A DNA stretch of 64,000 nt, taken from NCBI RefSeq assembly GCF_001623405.1, contig NZ_LUHG01000045.1:62001-126000 (forward strand). Reading direction: 5' to 3'. The position numbers and the translations under genes are program-made. The stretch is from Hydrotalea flava. Lineage in GTDB: Bacteria > Bacteroidota > Bacteroidia > Chitinophagales > Chitinophagaceae. The notes beneath the pieces were generated by a model. The model searched no databases and was not told the DNA's origin. It was given only the letters and a program-made list of their open reading frames with translations. How positions within the stretch are numbered: position 1 is the stretch's first letter; each line of letters starts with the position of its first letter. Of this stretch, positions 1 through 8,991 are shown piece after piece.

Positions 1-724
1 TAACCCCGAGGTGTAAAGGATAACATTCGTTAAATTCTGCCATCATTTGTTGTACCAACAGGCGGTATGCTTGTACCATTACCTGTGGGTTGCTCGATTT
101 CATACTAAGTACGATGTTATGATAATCTAAGCTTCTGGCAATTCTTAAAAATTCCATGGCACTTTCCACCATGCCATTGGGTGTATCGCCATAGCGGCTC
201 ATAATTCTGTCGCTCAATGAACCATGATTGGTGCCAATACGCATGGCAGTGCCATATTCCTTACAAATATTTACCAATGGGGTAAATCGTTCGCGGATGC
301 GTTCTATTTCTTCGGCATATTCCGCATTGGTATATTCAATTTGTTCAAACTTCTTTTTATCAACATAATTACCGGGATTGATGCGTACTTTTTCTACTAT
401 TCTGGCTGCTATTTCTGCTGCATTGGGCGTAAAATGAATATCAGCCACCAACGGTGTGTTATATCCTCTTTTACGTAATTCATTTTTGATGTTCAGCAAA
501 TTCTCGGCTTCATTTTTTGAAGGAGCTGTAATACGGATTAATTCTGCACCGGCTTCAATACAACGAATGGCTTGCTCAACTGTGGCAATTGTATCCATGG
601 TATTGGTAGTGGTCATGGTTTGTATGCGAATAGGGTGCCCGTTACCCAACAGCAGGTTGCCAATTTTTACTTCTCGTGTTTTTAAACGACAGTATTCTGT
701 TAGGTTGTTACAATAAAGTTGCAT
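1..724 (-). CDS. ispG: 4-hydroxy-3-methylbut-2-enyl diphosphate synthase, 3'-truncated by window edge
   Basis: IspG (GcpE) reduces methylerythritol cyclodiphosphate to HMBPP in the non-mevalonate isoprenoid pathway, using a 4Fe-4S cluster. Reading the minus strand from the ATG at 724 gives [19 protein letters not shown], then a TIM-barrel start with [42 protein letters not shown] and [12 protein letters not shown]. These are hallmark IspG blocks. About 241 N-terminal residues are inside the window; the Fe-S domain lies beyond base 1. The spacing after GTNHGSL fits the longer Bacteroidota/plant form, but that cannot be confirmed here. It follows batC by 53 bases on the same strand and may be co-transcribed. 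Family assignment is firm. Confidence 0.93.
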   Translation of the reverse strand, partial: MQLYCNNLTEYCRLKTREVKIGNLLLGNGHPIRIQTMTTTNTMDTIATVEQAIRCIEAGAELIRITAPSKNEAENLLNIKNELRKRGYNTPLVADIHFTPNAAEIAARIVEKVRINPGNYVDKKKFEQIEYTNAEYAEEIERIRERFTPLVNICKEYGTAMRIGTNHGSLSDRIMSRYGDTPNGMVESAMEFLRIARSLDYHNIVLSMKSSNPQVMVQAYRLLVQQMMAEFNECYPLHLGV

Positions 725-777
725 AACTAATATTTTGAAGCGATTGTAATAAAAACAATTATTTGCGCTAAAAGTTG

Positions 778-1383
778 CTACCAGTCTTTTTCAGTATTAA
801 CCGGTTTTATTTTTTGTTTTTCGTATTGTTGTAATTCTTTTTCCTGCTGGCGTAACTGGTTCAGCAAATTATCGGCCTGTTGTTTGCTTAAAGGGTTTTT
901 AGGCTGTTTTTGCTGATTGTTTTGCTGCTGTTCATTCTTTTTTTGTTCATTCAGCGCCTTTTGCAAATTGTTTCGGGCCGAGTCGCTATTAGGGTTTAAC
1001 AATAAACTTTCTTTAAATGCATTAATAGCATCATTCAGCTGTTGTTGCTTGATAGCTGCCACCCCTGAATTATAATAGGCCTTTGCTTTTAATGAAACAT
1101 TGTTGCTCGCCAATGCAACTTGCTGAAATTGTTTTGCGGCTGCTTCATAATTTTTTTGTTGCTGTAAAGCGTTGGCTTTGTTAAATAAAGCAATGCTGTT
1201 ATTGGGATTGGTTGCTAATACTTTATCATACACTGCCTGTGCTTCCGCATAATTGCCCAACTGATACAATTGATTGGCTTTATATAACAAAGCGTATTCC
1301 GTTTTATTTTGTGCTGTTGTCTGAAAAAAAAGGAGTAAGCAGGTAAATATGATATAAATTATTTTCATTTTTTGTTTAGGCAT
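778..1383 (-). CDS. batC: BatC-like tetratricopeptide repeat protein
   Basis: 201 residues. The N-terminus ([20 protein letters not shown], ending TTAQ) is a signal peptide. Residues about 28-140 form roughly three TPR units ([69 protein letters not shown]). The last 60 residues are a Gln/Lys-rich low-complexity coiled tail. The start codon directly abuts the stop of the upstream VWA gene, so translation is probably coupled. This VWA-then-TPR order matches batB-batC of the Bacteroides aerotolerance (Bat) operon; BatA and BatD are not in the window. Its role, periplasmic scaffold or stress tolerance, is inferred from the family. Met6 is an alternative start. Confidence 0.82.
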   Translation of the reverse strand: MPKQKMKIIYIIFTCLLLFFQTTAQNKTEYALLYKANQLYQLGNYAEAQAVYDKVLATNPNNSIALFNKANALQQQKNYEAAAKQFQQVALASNNVSLKAKAYYNSGVAAIKQQQLNDAINAFKESLLLNPNSDSARNNLQKALNEQKKNEQQQNNQQKQPKNPLSKQQADNLLNQLRQQEKELQQYEKQKIKPVNTEKDW

Positions 1384-2439
1384 TTACCAATTGTTTTGCC
1401 ATTTTGTTTGTTTCTGTTTCTTTTGTCCGTACAATATAACTTTGTTACGCTTCTTTTCTGCAATAAATATTTCCAGCAAAAGTAATATAAGTGCTACTGA
1501 CAAAAATAAAGGGTAGTACAAAATATATTGCATATACCCACCATTGTTGTTCAACGGCTTGGTTTGCATATTGTTTAATTGCATGGCTATTGCATTGGCC
1601 ACACTGCCGGTATTGTCTAAAAAATAATATTTACCTTCTGTTTGGTTGGCCAGTTCCTGCAATAAAGTGGCATCTAATTTTGAAATAACTGTTTTGCCAT
1701 TGGCATCTTTTTTATAAGCCCCATTTTCCATAATCGGTGCACCTCCTTCCGTTCCCACGCCAACGGTATATAAAACGGTGCCATGCTCTGCCAATGTTGC
1801 GGCAGCAGCTTTTGCACCTGCATCTAAATCTTCCCCATCGGTAACCAATACAACAGCTTTATATTTTTTTTCTTTATCATCTAGCGAGGCATCGGCTAAT
1901 CGAAGTGCCGCACCAATATTGGTTCCCTGAACCGGTGCCAAATCGGGCGATGCATAATCAATAAACAATTTGGTGGCTACTGCATCGGGTGTAAGTGGCA
2001 TTTGCAAATAGGCTTCTCCGGCAAAAACAACCAAACCAATGCGGTTGTGTTGAATTTCGGGAGTAAGCTGATTTAAAAATGATTTGGCCTTTTCTAAACG
2101 GCTGGGGGGTACATCCTGGCTCAGCATACTTTTACTTACATCCAATACCAGCATCACATCTATACCATTGCCCTTACCACCTTTTTCTGATGTGGGTTTG
2201 CGCAGGTTGGCCCAGGAAAATATTAAACAGCCAATGGCTATAAATACCAGTACAATTTTCAGTCCGTACCTTTTGGGCATATAATTATTGGTGAGTTGTT
2301 GCACCAATGTTGCATTGCCCAACATTTTTCTTATATGGCGCTTATGCCTTATGGCAGCAATATATGCTACCGCTAACGGAACAAGCACCAATAGTGCCCA
2401 TAAATAATTTTGATTGCCAAATTGTACCATGTGCTGCAA
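1384..2439 (-). CDS. batB: BatB-like von Willebrand factor A membrane protein
   Basis: 351 residues. Two N-terminal membrane segments (about 12-30 and 60-76) precede a VWA domain. The MIDAS metal site is visible as D100-x-S102-x-S104 (DVSKS), with the later Thr in VQGTNIG and Asp in LVTDGEDLD. A final membrane segment lies near 308-328 (ILYYPLFLSVALILLLLEIF), followed by a Lys-rich cytoplasmic tail. This topology is typical of Bat proteins, which sit in the inner membrane with the VWA domain in the periplasm. The gene heads a batB-batC pair and lies 50 bases after the class D-like lipoprotein gene. Met4 could be the true start. Function beyond metal-dependent protein binding is not visible. 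Confidence 0.85.
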   Translation of the reverse strand: MQHMVQFGNQNYLWALLVLVPLAVAYIAAIRHKRHIRKMLGNATLVQQLTNNYMPKRYGLKIVLVFIAIGCLIFSWANLRKPTSEKGGKGNGIDVMLVLDVSKSMLSQDVPPSRLEKAKSFLNQLTPEIQHNRIGLVVFAGEAYLQMPLTPDAVATKLFIDYASPDLAPVQGTNIGAALRLADASLDDKEKKYKAVVLVTDGEDLDAGAKAAAATLAEHGTVLYTVGVGTEGGAPIMENGAYKKDANGKTVISKLDATLLQELANQTEGKYYFLDNTGSVANAIAMQLNNMQTKPLNNNGGYMQYILYYPLFLSVALILLLLEIFIAEKKRNKVILYGQKKQKQTKWQNNW

Positions 2440-2489
2440 GCTACAGGTTCCTGTTAAAAAGGAAAAACTAAATTATTGGTTCACCAACA

Positions 2490-3362
2490 CTATTTCTTCC
2501 CTTTAAAAAATCCCAATTGGGTTAATATATCATGTACTATTTGCGGGCCGGTGTTTTGTATGGGTGTATTTGAACTTCCCTCTATATTCAACACAAAAAA
2601 ATAAGGATGCTTATTTTCTTCCACCCAGCCCAATACCCAGCCAATGCTTTTTTGGTTTAGCATAGTGCCTTCGCCATCAATGTAAGATAACTGATAATTG
2701 GCATTGCTTCCTTTCAGCATCAACTTTTTGATGAGAATTTGCCAAGTTTTATCAAAGGGCAATTGGCCAAAGTAAAGGCGTTTTACCAGGCCTAATTGTT
2801 CATCTGCGGTAATGGTAAGGGTATTGTTCATCCAAAAACTGTCAATACTGCTGCCTATTTGATGATTGCCATATTGCAGGCTATCTAACCAATACTGCAT
2901 TTTTTCTTTCCCGGTTCTTCTCGCTATTTCCTGAAAATAGGGGGTGGCAGCTGCCTGAAAGGCTTCATCAAAACGCAGGGTTTTATTCCAGGCCGCAGCT
3001 GTATCTCCGTTAACAGAATGGTGTACTTTACCTTCCCACGGAATCGTCATTCTTTCATTGGCAATAGTGCCAATTTGTAAACCCACCAATGCATTTACGA
3101 TGTTGAATGTTGCGGTAGGCTGATAGGCAGAATCTTTATAACGTTTTAAATGATATATGGTAAAGCTGCCCCTTCCATTGTCTAATAATGCAAAGCTGCC
3201 CTGAACACCATGCTGTGTAAAATAAGTTCCCAGCGAAGTATCTTCCTCAATATTATTAGAGCTACAGGCCGATAAAAATAGTACCGGTAATAGCACTGTT
3301 GCAACTATTTTCAACCGCTGTAACCCATCTGTTTTTTTAAAAAATCTAAGAAAACTTTGCAT
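2490..3362 (-). CDS. Class D beta-lactamase/transpeptidase-like lipoprotein, apparently catalytically dead
   Basis: 290 residues with a lipoprotein signal (LPVLFLSAC, Cys33). The body follows the class D (OXA) fold: QPTATFNIVNALVGL matches the OXA block PxSTFKIxNALIAL, FQEIARRTG matches YQEFARxIG, YGN is intact at 164-166 followed by SIDSFW, and IGWVLGWVE matches the block after KTG. The acylating Ser is Ala84, the carboxylated Lys is Asn87, the SxV motif is AAT (138-140) and KTG is IDG. A hydrolase or acyl-enzyme reaction is therefore not expected. It may act as a binding or structural protein. It starts 5 bases after the kbl stop, so it is probably in the kbl operon. The reading frame is intact, which argues against simple decay. 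Confidence 0.8.
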   Translation of the reverse strand: MQSFLRFFKKTDGLQRLKIVATVLLPVLFLSACSSNNIEEDTSLGTYFTQHGVQGSFALLDNGRGSFTIYHLKRYKDSAYQPTATFNIVNALVGLQIGTIANERMTIPWEGKVHHSVNGDTAAAWNKTLRFDEAFQAAATPYFQEIARRTGKEKMQYWLDSLQYGNHQIGSSIDSFWMNNTLTITADEQLGLVKRLYFGQLPFDKTWQILIKKLMLKGSNANYQLSYIDGEGTMLNQKSIGWVLGWVEENKHPYFFVLNIEGSSNTPIQNTGPQIVHDILTQLGFFKGKK

Positions 3363-3367
3363 AAATA

Positions 3368-4555
3368 TTATTTTAACACATTCAATTTTTTGCCTACTTT
3401 TAAAAATGCCTGAATGGCATGATCTAAATGATGTTGTTCATGTGCAGCACTCAATTGCACCCTTATTCTGGCCTGCCCTTTGGGAACAACCGGGAAAAAG
3501 AAGCCAATTACATATACGCCTTCCTGTAACAATTGTGCAGCAAATTCCTGAGCCAGCACAGCATCATACAACATAATGGGTACAATGGGGTGTTCGCCGG
3601 GTTTAATGTCAAAACCTGCTTCCGTCATTTTGATTCTGAAATAGCGGGTATTGTATTCCAATTTATCGCGCAGTGCAGTGGTTTCTGTTAACATGTCTAA
3701 TACTGCAATGCTGGCTCCAACAATGCTGGGGGCCAGTGTATTAGAGAACAGATAGGGGCGCGACCGTTGCCGCAGCATTTCAATAATTTCTTTTCGGCCA
3801 CTGGTAAAGCCGCCGCTGGCACCGCCTAATGCTTTACCCAAGGTTCCGGTAATAATATCAATTCTGCCCATTACACCTCGGTATTCGTGGGTGCCCCTGC
3901 CGGTTTTACCTAAAAATCCGGATGAGTGGCATTCATCAATCATAACAATGGCATTGTATTGGTCGGCCAGATCGCATATTTTATCCAATTGTGCAATGGT
4001 GCCATCCATGCTAAAACTGCCATCGGTAACAATTATGCGGCTACGGCAACCGGCCGCATTTTGCAGTTGTACCTCTAAATCGGCCATGTTGTTATGTTCA
4101 TACCGAAAGCGTTGTGCTTTGCAAAGCCTTACCCCATCAATAATAGAGGCATGGTTCAACGCATCGCTGATAATGGCATCTTCTTCATTAAACAAAGGCT
4201 CAAATACGCCACCGTTGGCATCGAAAGCGGCAGCATATAAAATGGTATCTTCTGTTCCCAGAAATCGGGCAATTTTTGTTTCTAATTCTTTGTGAATATC
4301 CTGGGTGCCACAAATAAACCGAACACTGCTCATGCCATAACCATGTGTATCAATGGCTTTATGTGCCGCTTCAATTACTTTGGGGTGGGCCGATAAACCC
4401 AAATAATTGTTGGCACAAAAATTCAATACTTTATGGCCGTTAACCATAATTTCAGCGCCTTGTTCGCTGGTAATAATGCGTTCTTTTTTCATTAAACCGG
4501 CTTCGGCTATGGCAGACAGTTCTTTCTGTATCCGTACAACAAAAGGTTCGTTCAT
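3368..4555 (-). CDS. kbl: Glycine C-acetyltransferase (2-amino-3-ketobutyrate CoA ligase)
   Basis: 395 residues, the normal length for Kbl. This PLP enzyme of the alpha-oxoamine synthase family cleaves 2-amino-3-ketobutyrate with CoA to glycine and acetyl-CoA, the second step of threonine catabolism. Seen: [14 protein letters not shown] near the N-terminus, [11 protein letters not shown] (131-141), [14 protein letters not shown] (PLP-binding Asp/His) and the Schiff-base lysine K241 in GTLGKALGG. The extended match to Kbl ([17 protein letters not shown]) favours it over 8-amino-7-oxononanoate synthase or serine palmitoyltransferase, though sphingolipid-producing Bacteroidota also carry the latter. 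A -7 box lies 20 bases upstream. No tdh gene is in the window. Confidence 0.92.
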   Translation of the reverse strand: MNEPFVVRIQKELSAIAEAGLMKKERIITSEQGAEIMVNGHKVLNFCANNYLGLSAHPKVIEAAHKAIDTHGYGMSSVRFICGTQDIHKELETKIARFLGTEDTILYAAAFDANGGVFEPLFNEEDAIISDALNHASIIDGVRLCKAQRFRYEHNNMADLEVQLQNAAGCRSRIIVTDGSFSMDGTIAQLDKICDLADQYNAIVMIDECHSSGFLGKTGRGTHEYRGVMGRIDIITGTLGKALGGASGGFTSGRKEIIEMLRQRSRPYLFSNTLAPSIVGASIAVLDMLTETTALRDKLEYNTRYFRIKMTEAGFDIKPGEHPIVPIMLYDAVLAQEFAAQLLQEGVYVIGFFFPVVPKGQARIRVQLSAAHEQHHLDHAIQAFLKVGKKLNVLK

Positions 4556-4574
4556 GGTGCATTTTTTAAGGTGA

Positions 4575-4582
4575 CAAAGGTA
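4575..4582 (-). promoter_or_regulatory. Putative -7 box of the kbl promoter
   Basis: On the minus strand this reads TACCTTTG, a full match to the Bacteroidota -7 consensus TAnnTTTG. It lies 20 bases upstream of the kbl ATG. No -33 TTTG is found at ideal spacing, so only the -7 element is claimed. Confidence 0.5.
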
Positions 4583-4959
4583 GGGAAAGCCATTGGCAAG
4601 TATCTGTTTTGTATTCCATATCTATATCCCGGCATTCACACTTCAAATAAAATGCGTTGTTGAAAATGAGGCCGGGTATTGGTTGGTTCGCTCAACTTTG
4701 CAGAACTGGCCATAAAAAAAGGCAGCTGCTGCTAACCCTTTCAAAAAAACTGTTTCGTGTATAACCGCTGATATTCAAATATACAAACCGGAAGAGGCGA
4801 TAACAAATATTTTTTTACAGTATATGCGAAAAGATTGCAGTTAAATATCATGCCTGTTTTCGATTGGCTTTCCCTTAATTTAGTGGCGGAATTCAGCATG
4901 GAATTCTAAAGGCGATTGGTGTGTTTTTGATAATCATTGAACAGACTTAATTTTTCTTC
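4583..4959. other. Divergent intergenic region without recognised genes
   Basis: About 380 bases separate the divergent kbl and APC permease genes. I see no convincing ORF, RNA gene or strong hairpin. A short GGAATTC direct repeat (GGCGGAATTCAGCATGGAATTC near 4886-4907) is the only minor structure. It presumably holds the permease promoter, which I could not place. Confidence 0.5.
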
Positions 4960-6273
4960 TTGAAAAAAATCAGCGTATACACGGCAGCCTCCATAGTAAT
5001 TGCGAATATGATTGGCACCGGTGTTTTTACCAGCGTAGGCTTTCAGCTCAATGCCATTCAAAATACCTGGAGTATTTTGAGTTTATGGGCTATTGGTGGC
5101 GTACTTTCACTTTTTGGCGCATTTGCGTATGCCGAATTGGGTACCCACTACAAAGATTCCGGCGGCGATTATATTTATTTATCCCGCATATTTCATCCTG
5201 TATTGGGTTATCTCTCGGCCTGGGCAGGTTTAACCGTTGGTTTTTCGGCGCCGGTAGCCTTGGCTGCCATGGCATTTACCCAATACCTTTCGCCCGTACT
5301 GGGCTTTGCAGGTAACCAATGGTTGGCCATTGGTATTATTGTGCTAATTGGGCTAATGCATAGTTTTACCATTCGGCATAGTAGCCAACTCCAAAATATC
5401 AGCACATTGGTTAAAATAGGTTTTATTGTAATCTTAATCATTATTGGTTTGTTGTATGCCTCACCGGCAGCCAATGCCATTCAGTTGAATAACAACTGGC
5501 ATAAAGAAATACTACAACCCGGATTTGCAGTATCAATGGTATATGTGGCATTTGCTTATACCGGCTGGAATGCTGCTGCGTACGTGGTAGATGAAATTGA
5601 AAATCCCGGCATTAGCCTGCCACGTGCCTTAATTGGCAGCACTTTATTTGTTACCGTGGTGTATATTTTATTTCAATATGTATTATTGAAACATGCTACC
5701 GTATCGGCTTTAAAGGGCAGGGAAGAAGTAACTTTTATTGCCTTTAACAATATTTTGGGTACTACCGGCGGTAAATGGGTGAGTGCTTTTATTGCCATTC
5801 AGTTAATAGCTACCATTAGTTCTTATTTATGGGTGGGGCCAAGGGTAACCTGTGCTTTGGCGCAGGAAAATACGCTCTGGCGGCCTTTGGCAACTAAAAA
5901 TAAAAATGGTATACCGGTGGCTGCTGTTTGGTTGCATGTGGGTATTGCTATTGTACTACTTTTAACCGGTTCGTTTGAAAAAGTATTGCTGTATGCCGGT
6001 TTTATTTTGCAGTTAATGGCATCCTTAACAGTAGCTACCAGTTTGTTTACAACGCCAAAGCCACACAAAACATTTAAAAGTCCGTTAAAACCTTTGTTGC
6101 AAATTATTTTTTTGTTGTTTAATGTATGGGTACTGGTATTTACGCTGATGGATAAACCGGTTGAAAGTACTATCGGCGTTGGGATATTACTGGCAGGGTT
6201 GGTATTGTATTTTTTCGATTCACCTTATCGGCCGCAACAAAAAGGGACAACTGCAATGGAGTTGCCCCAGTAA
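4960..6273 (+). CDS. APC-superfamily amino acid permease
   Basis: 437 residues with about 12 predicted membrane segments. The first helix carries the APC unwound substrate motif (IVIANMIGTGVFTSVG), followed by GGVLSLFGAFAYAELG and the YIYLSRIFHPVLGYLSAWAGL block of helix 3. It most resembles the LAT/basic amino acid-polyamine-organocation branch, so it is an inner-membrane amino acid importer or exchanger of unknown substrate. The start is TTG at 4960; no ATG fits the conserved N-terminus better. It stands alone between a divergent kbl and a convergent mqnC, only 18 bases from the mqnC stop. Substrate cannot be assigned from sequence. Confidence 0.85.
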   Translation: MKKISVYTAASIVIANMIGTGVFTSVGFQLNAIQNTWSILSLWAIGGVLSLFGAFAYAELGTHYKDSGGDYIYLSRIFHPVLGYLSAWAGLTVGFSAPVALAAMAFTQYLSPVLGFAGNQWLAIGIIVLIGLMHSFTIRHSSQLQNISTLVKIGFIVILIIIGLLYASPAANAIQLNNNWHKEILQPGFAVSMVYVAFAYTGWNAAAYVVDEIENPGISLPRALIGSTLFVTVVYILFQYVLLKHATVSALKGREEVTFIAFNNILGTTGGKWVSAFIAIQLIATISSYLWVGPRVTCALAQENTLWRPLATKNKNGIPVAAVWLHVGIAIVLLLTGSFEKVLLYAGFILQLMASLTVATSLFTTPKPHKTFKSPLKPLLQIIFLLFNVWVLVFTLMDKPVESTIGVGILLAGLVLYFFDSPYRPQQKGTTAMELPQ

Positions 6274-6291
6274 AAGGCACTAGTGTATTTT

Positions 6292-7422
6292 CTAATAATT
6301 AATTATCTGTTCTTCTATCGTTTCGGGAATATTGCGCCACTCGTATTGCTGGTTTCTGAGCTGGGGTTCAAAACCTGCTTCACGGATGGCATCCTGGATG
6401 GTTTTATAGGTAAACCGATGGGGTGCTCCGGCGGCACTTACTACATTTTCCTCAATCATAATACTGCCAAAATCGTTGGCGCCGGAATGTAAACAAACCT
6501 GAGCGGTTTCTTTTCCTACGGTTAACCAACTGGCTTGTATGTTTTTGATATTGGGCAGCATAATGCGACTAATGGCAATCATCCGGATGTATTCATCGGC
6601 AGTGGTTAAATTGTGCACGCCTCTGATGCGGGTTAACAGGGTATCTACATCTTGAAATGTCCAGGGTATAAATGCCAGAAAACCTTTGGTATTGGCGGGT
6701 TTCATGGCCTGTACTTCGCGAATGCGGGCAAGGTGTATAAACCGCTCTTCAATGGTTTCTACATGGCCAAACATCATGGTAGCACTGGTGGTAATATTCA
6801 GTTCATGGGCTTCATGCATTATGGTCAGCCATTCATCTGCACCACATTTGCCTTTTGATATTAATCTTCTTACCCTGTCAACCAATATCTCAGCACCTGC
6901 ACCGGGCAAAGAATCCAATCCCGCTTCTTTCAATGCAGTTAATACTTCACGGTGGGTTGATTGTTCTAATTTGGTAATATGGGCAACTTCCGGCGGACCA
7001 AGTGCATGCAATTTAATGGTGGGAAATTCCTGTTTGATTTGCCGGAAAATATGGGTGTAAAAATCCAAACCCAACTCCGGATGGTGGCCGCCTTGTAGCA
7101 ACAACTGATCGCCACCGTAACGAATGGTTTCCTTAATTTTTTTCCGATAGGTATCCATATCGGTAATATAGGCTTCAGCATGTCCGGGTATACGGTAAAA
7201 GTTACAGAACTTACAATTGGCTATACATACATTGGTGGTATTTACATTGCGGTCAATCTGCCAGCTAACCTTACCATGTGGCACCTGTTTTTTCCGCAGC
7301 GTATCAGCCACAAACATCAATTCGGTTAGTGGGGCCTGCTCAAACAAAAACATGCCCTCCTCAATGGTTAAAAATTCCAGATTTAATGCTTTCTGATATA
7401 AATCATTCAATTGCATAAACAA
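6292..7422 (-). CDS. mqnC: Cyclic dehypoxanthinyl futalosine synthase (radical SAM)
   Basis: 376 residues. MqnC is the radical SAM enzyme that cyclises dehypoxanthine futalosine in the futalosine route to menaquinone. The cluster motif C66-x3-C70-x2-C73 sits in NTTNVCIANCKFCNFYR, preceded by WQIDRNVN. Downstream are GGDQLLLQGGHHPELGLDFY, GAGAEILVDRVR and MMFGHVET, all MqnC/CofH-family blocks. MqnE is less likely because it reads CxxSCKFCSFAR-like and lacks this spacing. Menaquinone is the quinone expected for the bd oxidase and sulfide:quinone oxidoreductases at 25-30 kb. A well-formed promoter precedes it. The start may be Met1 or Met3. Confidence 0.9.
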   Translation of the reverse strand: MFMQLNDLYQKALNLEFLTIEEGMFLFEQAPLTELMFVADTLRKKQVPHGKVSWQIDRNVNTTNVCIANCKFCNFYRIPGHAEAYITDMDTYRKKIKETIRYGGDQLLLQGGHHPELGLDFYTHIFRQIKQEFPTIKLHALGPPEVAHITKLEQSTHREVLTALKEAGLDSLPGAGAEILVDRVRRLISKGKCGADEWLTIMHEAHELNITTSATMMFGHVETIEERFIHLARIREVQAMKPANTKGFLAFIPWTFQDVDTLLTRIRGVHNLTTADEYIRMIAISRIMLPNIKNIQASWLTVGKETAQVCLHSGANDFGSIMIEENVVSAAGAPHRFTYKTIQDAIREAGFEPQLRNQQYEWRNIPETIEEQIINY

Positions 7423-7436
7423 TATTTAAAGTGTAA

Positions 7437-7469
7437 CAAAGGTAGGGGGCTAAAAGTTGTATTTACAAA
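7437..7469 (-). promoter_or_regulatory. Putative mqnC promoter (-33 TTTG / -7 TACCTTTG)
   Basis: On the minus strand TTTG (7469-7466) is followed after about 21 bases by TACCTTTG (7444-7437), 14 bases before the mqnC start. Both elements match the Bacteroidota sigma-ABfr consensus. Confidence 0.6.
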
Positions 7470-7683
7470 TGCAGCTTATAATAAACCCTATTTTCATGTG
7501 TTGCCTTTTTTTGGTTGCACAATACTCATCCATGCTTCGGTTAAAACATGTCTTTGTTTTTCCGTTTAAATATTCATCACACCTTTCGTGTTTTTGTATA
7601 AACTAAACTTGTGTAAATTATAAATCTTGCTTATATTGAATAACATTACCCATACATGCTAAAATCTGAATGGGAATCATTGC

Positions 7684-8898
7684 ATGAAATCAATCCTTGT
7701 ATTTTGTATCAGTTTATTCAGTATTTCATTAATTGAGGCACAGTCGGTACAAGCTACTAAAACCTTTGCCCAATTGCTCCCAAAACCCATAGCCGGTTTT
7801 CAATTTATACAATTAAGCGGAGGCATCATTATTTTAAAAGCGGCTTTGGATGATATACCCGATTCACTCAATTTTATTTTAGATACCGGCAGTGGCGGCA
7901 TATCGCTCGATTCGGCTACGGTAGATGAATTTCATTTGGAAAGGGTGCACACCGACCGCACCATTCGGGGAATTGCCGGCATTAGAAAGGTTGATTTTAC
8001 TTATCATCATCGCCTTTCATTTCCGGGGTTGAACTTAGATAGCCTCGATTTCCACATCAATAATTACGATTTGTTAACCAGCGTTTATGGCGTAAAAATT
8101 GATGGCATTATTGGCTATTCGTTTTTTAGCAGGTATGTAGTAAGTATTGATTATGATACCCATACCATTGGGGTGTATCCGCCGGGTCCATTTAAATATC
8201 CAAAGGGTAGTGGCGGATATATTTTACATCCCCGGTTTAGTACATTGGTATACCAGCCGGCTACCATTACCGATGCCCGAAAAGTGCTGAGCCGTTTTAT
8301 TTTTGATACAGGAGCCGGGCTGTGTTTTTTAATTTCCGATCGTTTTTTGCAGGATAGCAATTTGCTGAAAACCAAACGCAAATTATACCCCACACAAGCC
8401 GAGGGTTTGGGCGGTAAAAAGGAAATGCAGTTAACCGTTACAGAAAAAATTAAGATTGGCCCCTACCAGTTCAGAAGAGTGCCTTTACTAATATTCAGGG
8501 ATGATTACAATATTACCAGCTATCCCTTTTTGGGTGGCATTCTGGGTAATGATTTGATGCGCCGGTTTAATGTAATTCTCAATTATTCAGAAAGAAGTAT
8601 TTACATTGTTCCCAACCAGCATTACTTCGATCCATTTGATTATTCTTATACCGGACTGGGTATTTATTGGGTAGATGGTGCCGTAAAAGTAGTAGATGTA
8701 ATGCCCGGCTCGCCCGGCGATAGGGCAGGCTTTTTACCCGATGATATCATTCTTGCCATGAACAATGTGTTCACTCAAAATATTCAAACTTTTAAAAATA
8801 TACTGCAAAATGCAGGCTCAAGAATAAAAGTAATTGTGCAACGCAAAGGCCGACTCGAAACTTTAGATTTGAAAATTGTGAATATTTTGCGCCGATAA
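7684..8898 (+). CDS. Secreted retropepsin-like aspartyl protease with C-terminal PDZ domain
   Basis: 404 residues. A signal peptide (MKSILVFCISLFSISLIEAQ) leads into two pepsin-like lobes. The first active-site motif is D67-T-G in FILDTGSGG; the second is D208-T-G in FIFDTGAG. A hydrophobic-hydrophobic-Gly element follows each (for example IDGIIGYSFF and GGILGNDLM). Residues about 320-400 form a PDZ domain (VKVVDVMPGSPGDRAGFLPDDIILAMN). This is the two-lobed aspartyl protease-PDZ architecture common in Bacteroidota, likely periplasmic or cell-surface. Substrate unknown. It is monocistronic by spacing, with a 93-base gap before the M16 pair. Confidence 0.87.
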   Translation: MKSILVFCISLFSISLIEAQSVQATKTFAQLLPKPIAGFQFIQLSGGIIILKAALDDIPDSLNFILDTGSGGISLDSATVDEFHLERVHTDRTIRGIAGIRKVDFTYHHRLSFPGLNLDSLDFHINNYDLLTSVYGVKIDGIIGYSFFSRYVVSIDYDTHTIGVYPPGPFKYPKGSGGYILHPRFSTLVYQPATITDARKVLSRFIFDTGAGLCFLISDRFLQDSNLLKTKRKLYPTQAEGLGGKKEMQLTVTEKIKIGPYQFRRVPLLIFRDDYNITSYPFLGGILGNDLMRRFNVILNYSERSIYIVPNQHYFDPFDYSYTGLGIYWVDGAVKVVDVMPGSPGDRAGFLPDDIILAMNNVFTQNIQTFKNILQNAGSRIKVIVQRKGRLETLDLKIVNILRR

Positions 8899-8991
8899 AT
8901 CCTGTTTTATCAATTTTTAAATCTGCTGTTCCAAAACAGGTGCGCTAACTCTCCTTTTTTGTTGCTATTTTGCACCCTTCACTGAACGATT

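Noticed and set aside
224-716. Two plus-strand reading frames at the left edge
   Set aside because: They lie antisense to the conserved ispG reading frame, which has all family motifs.
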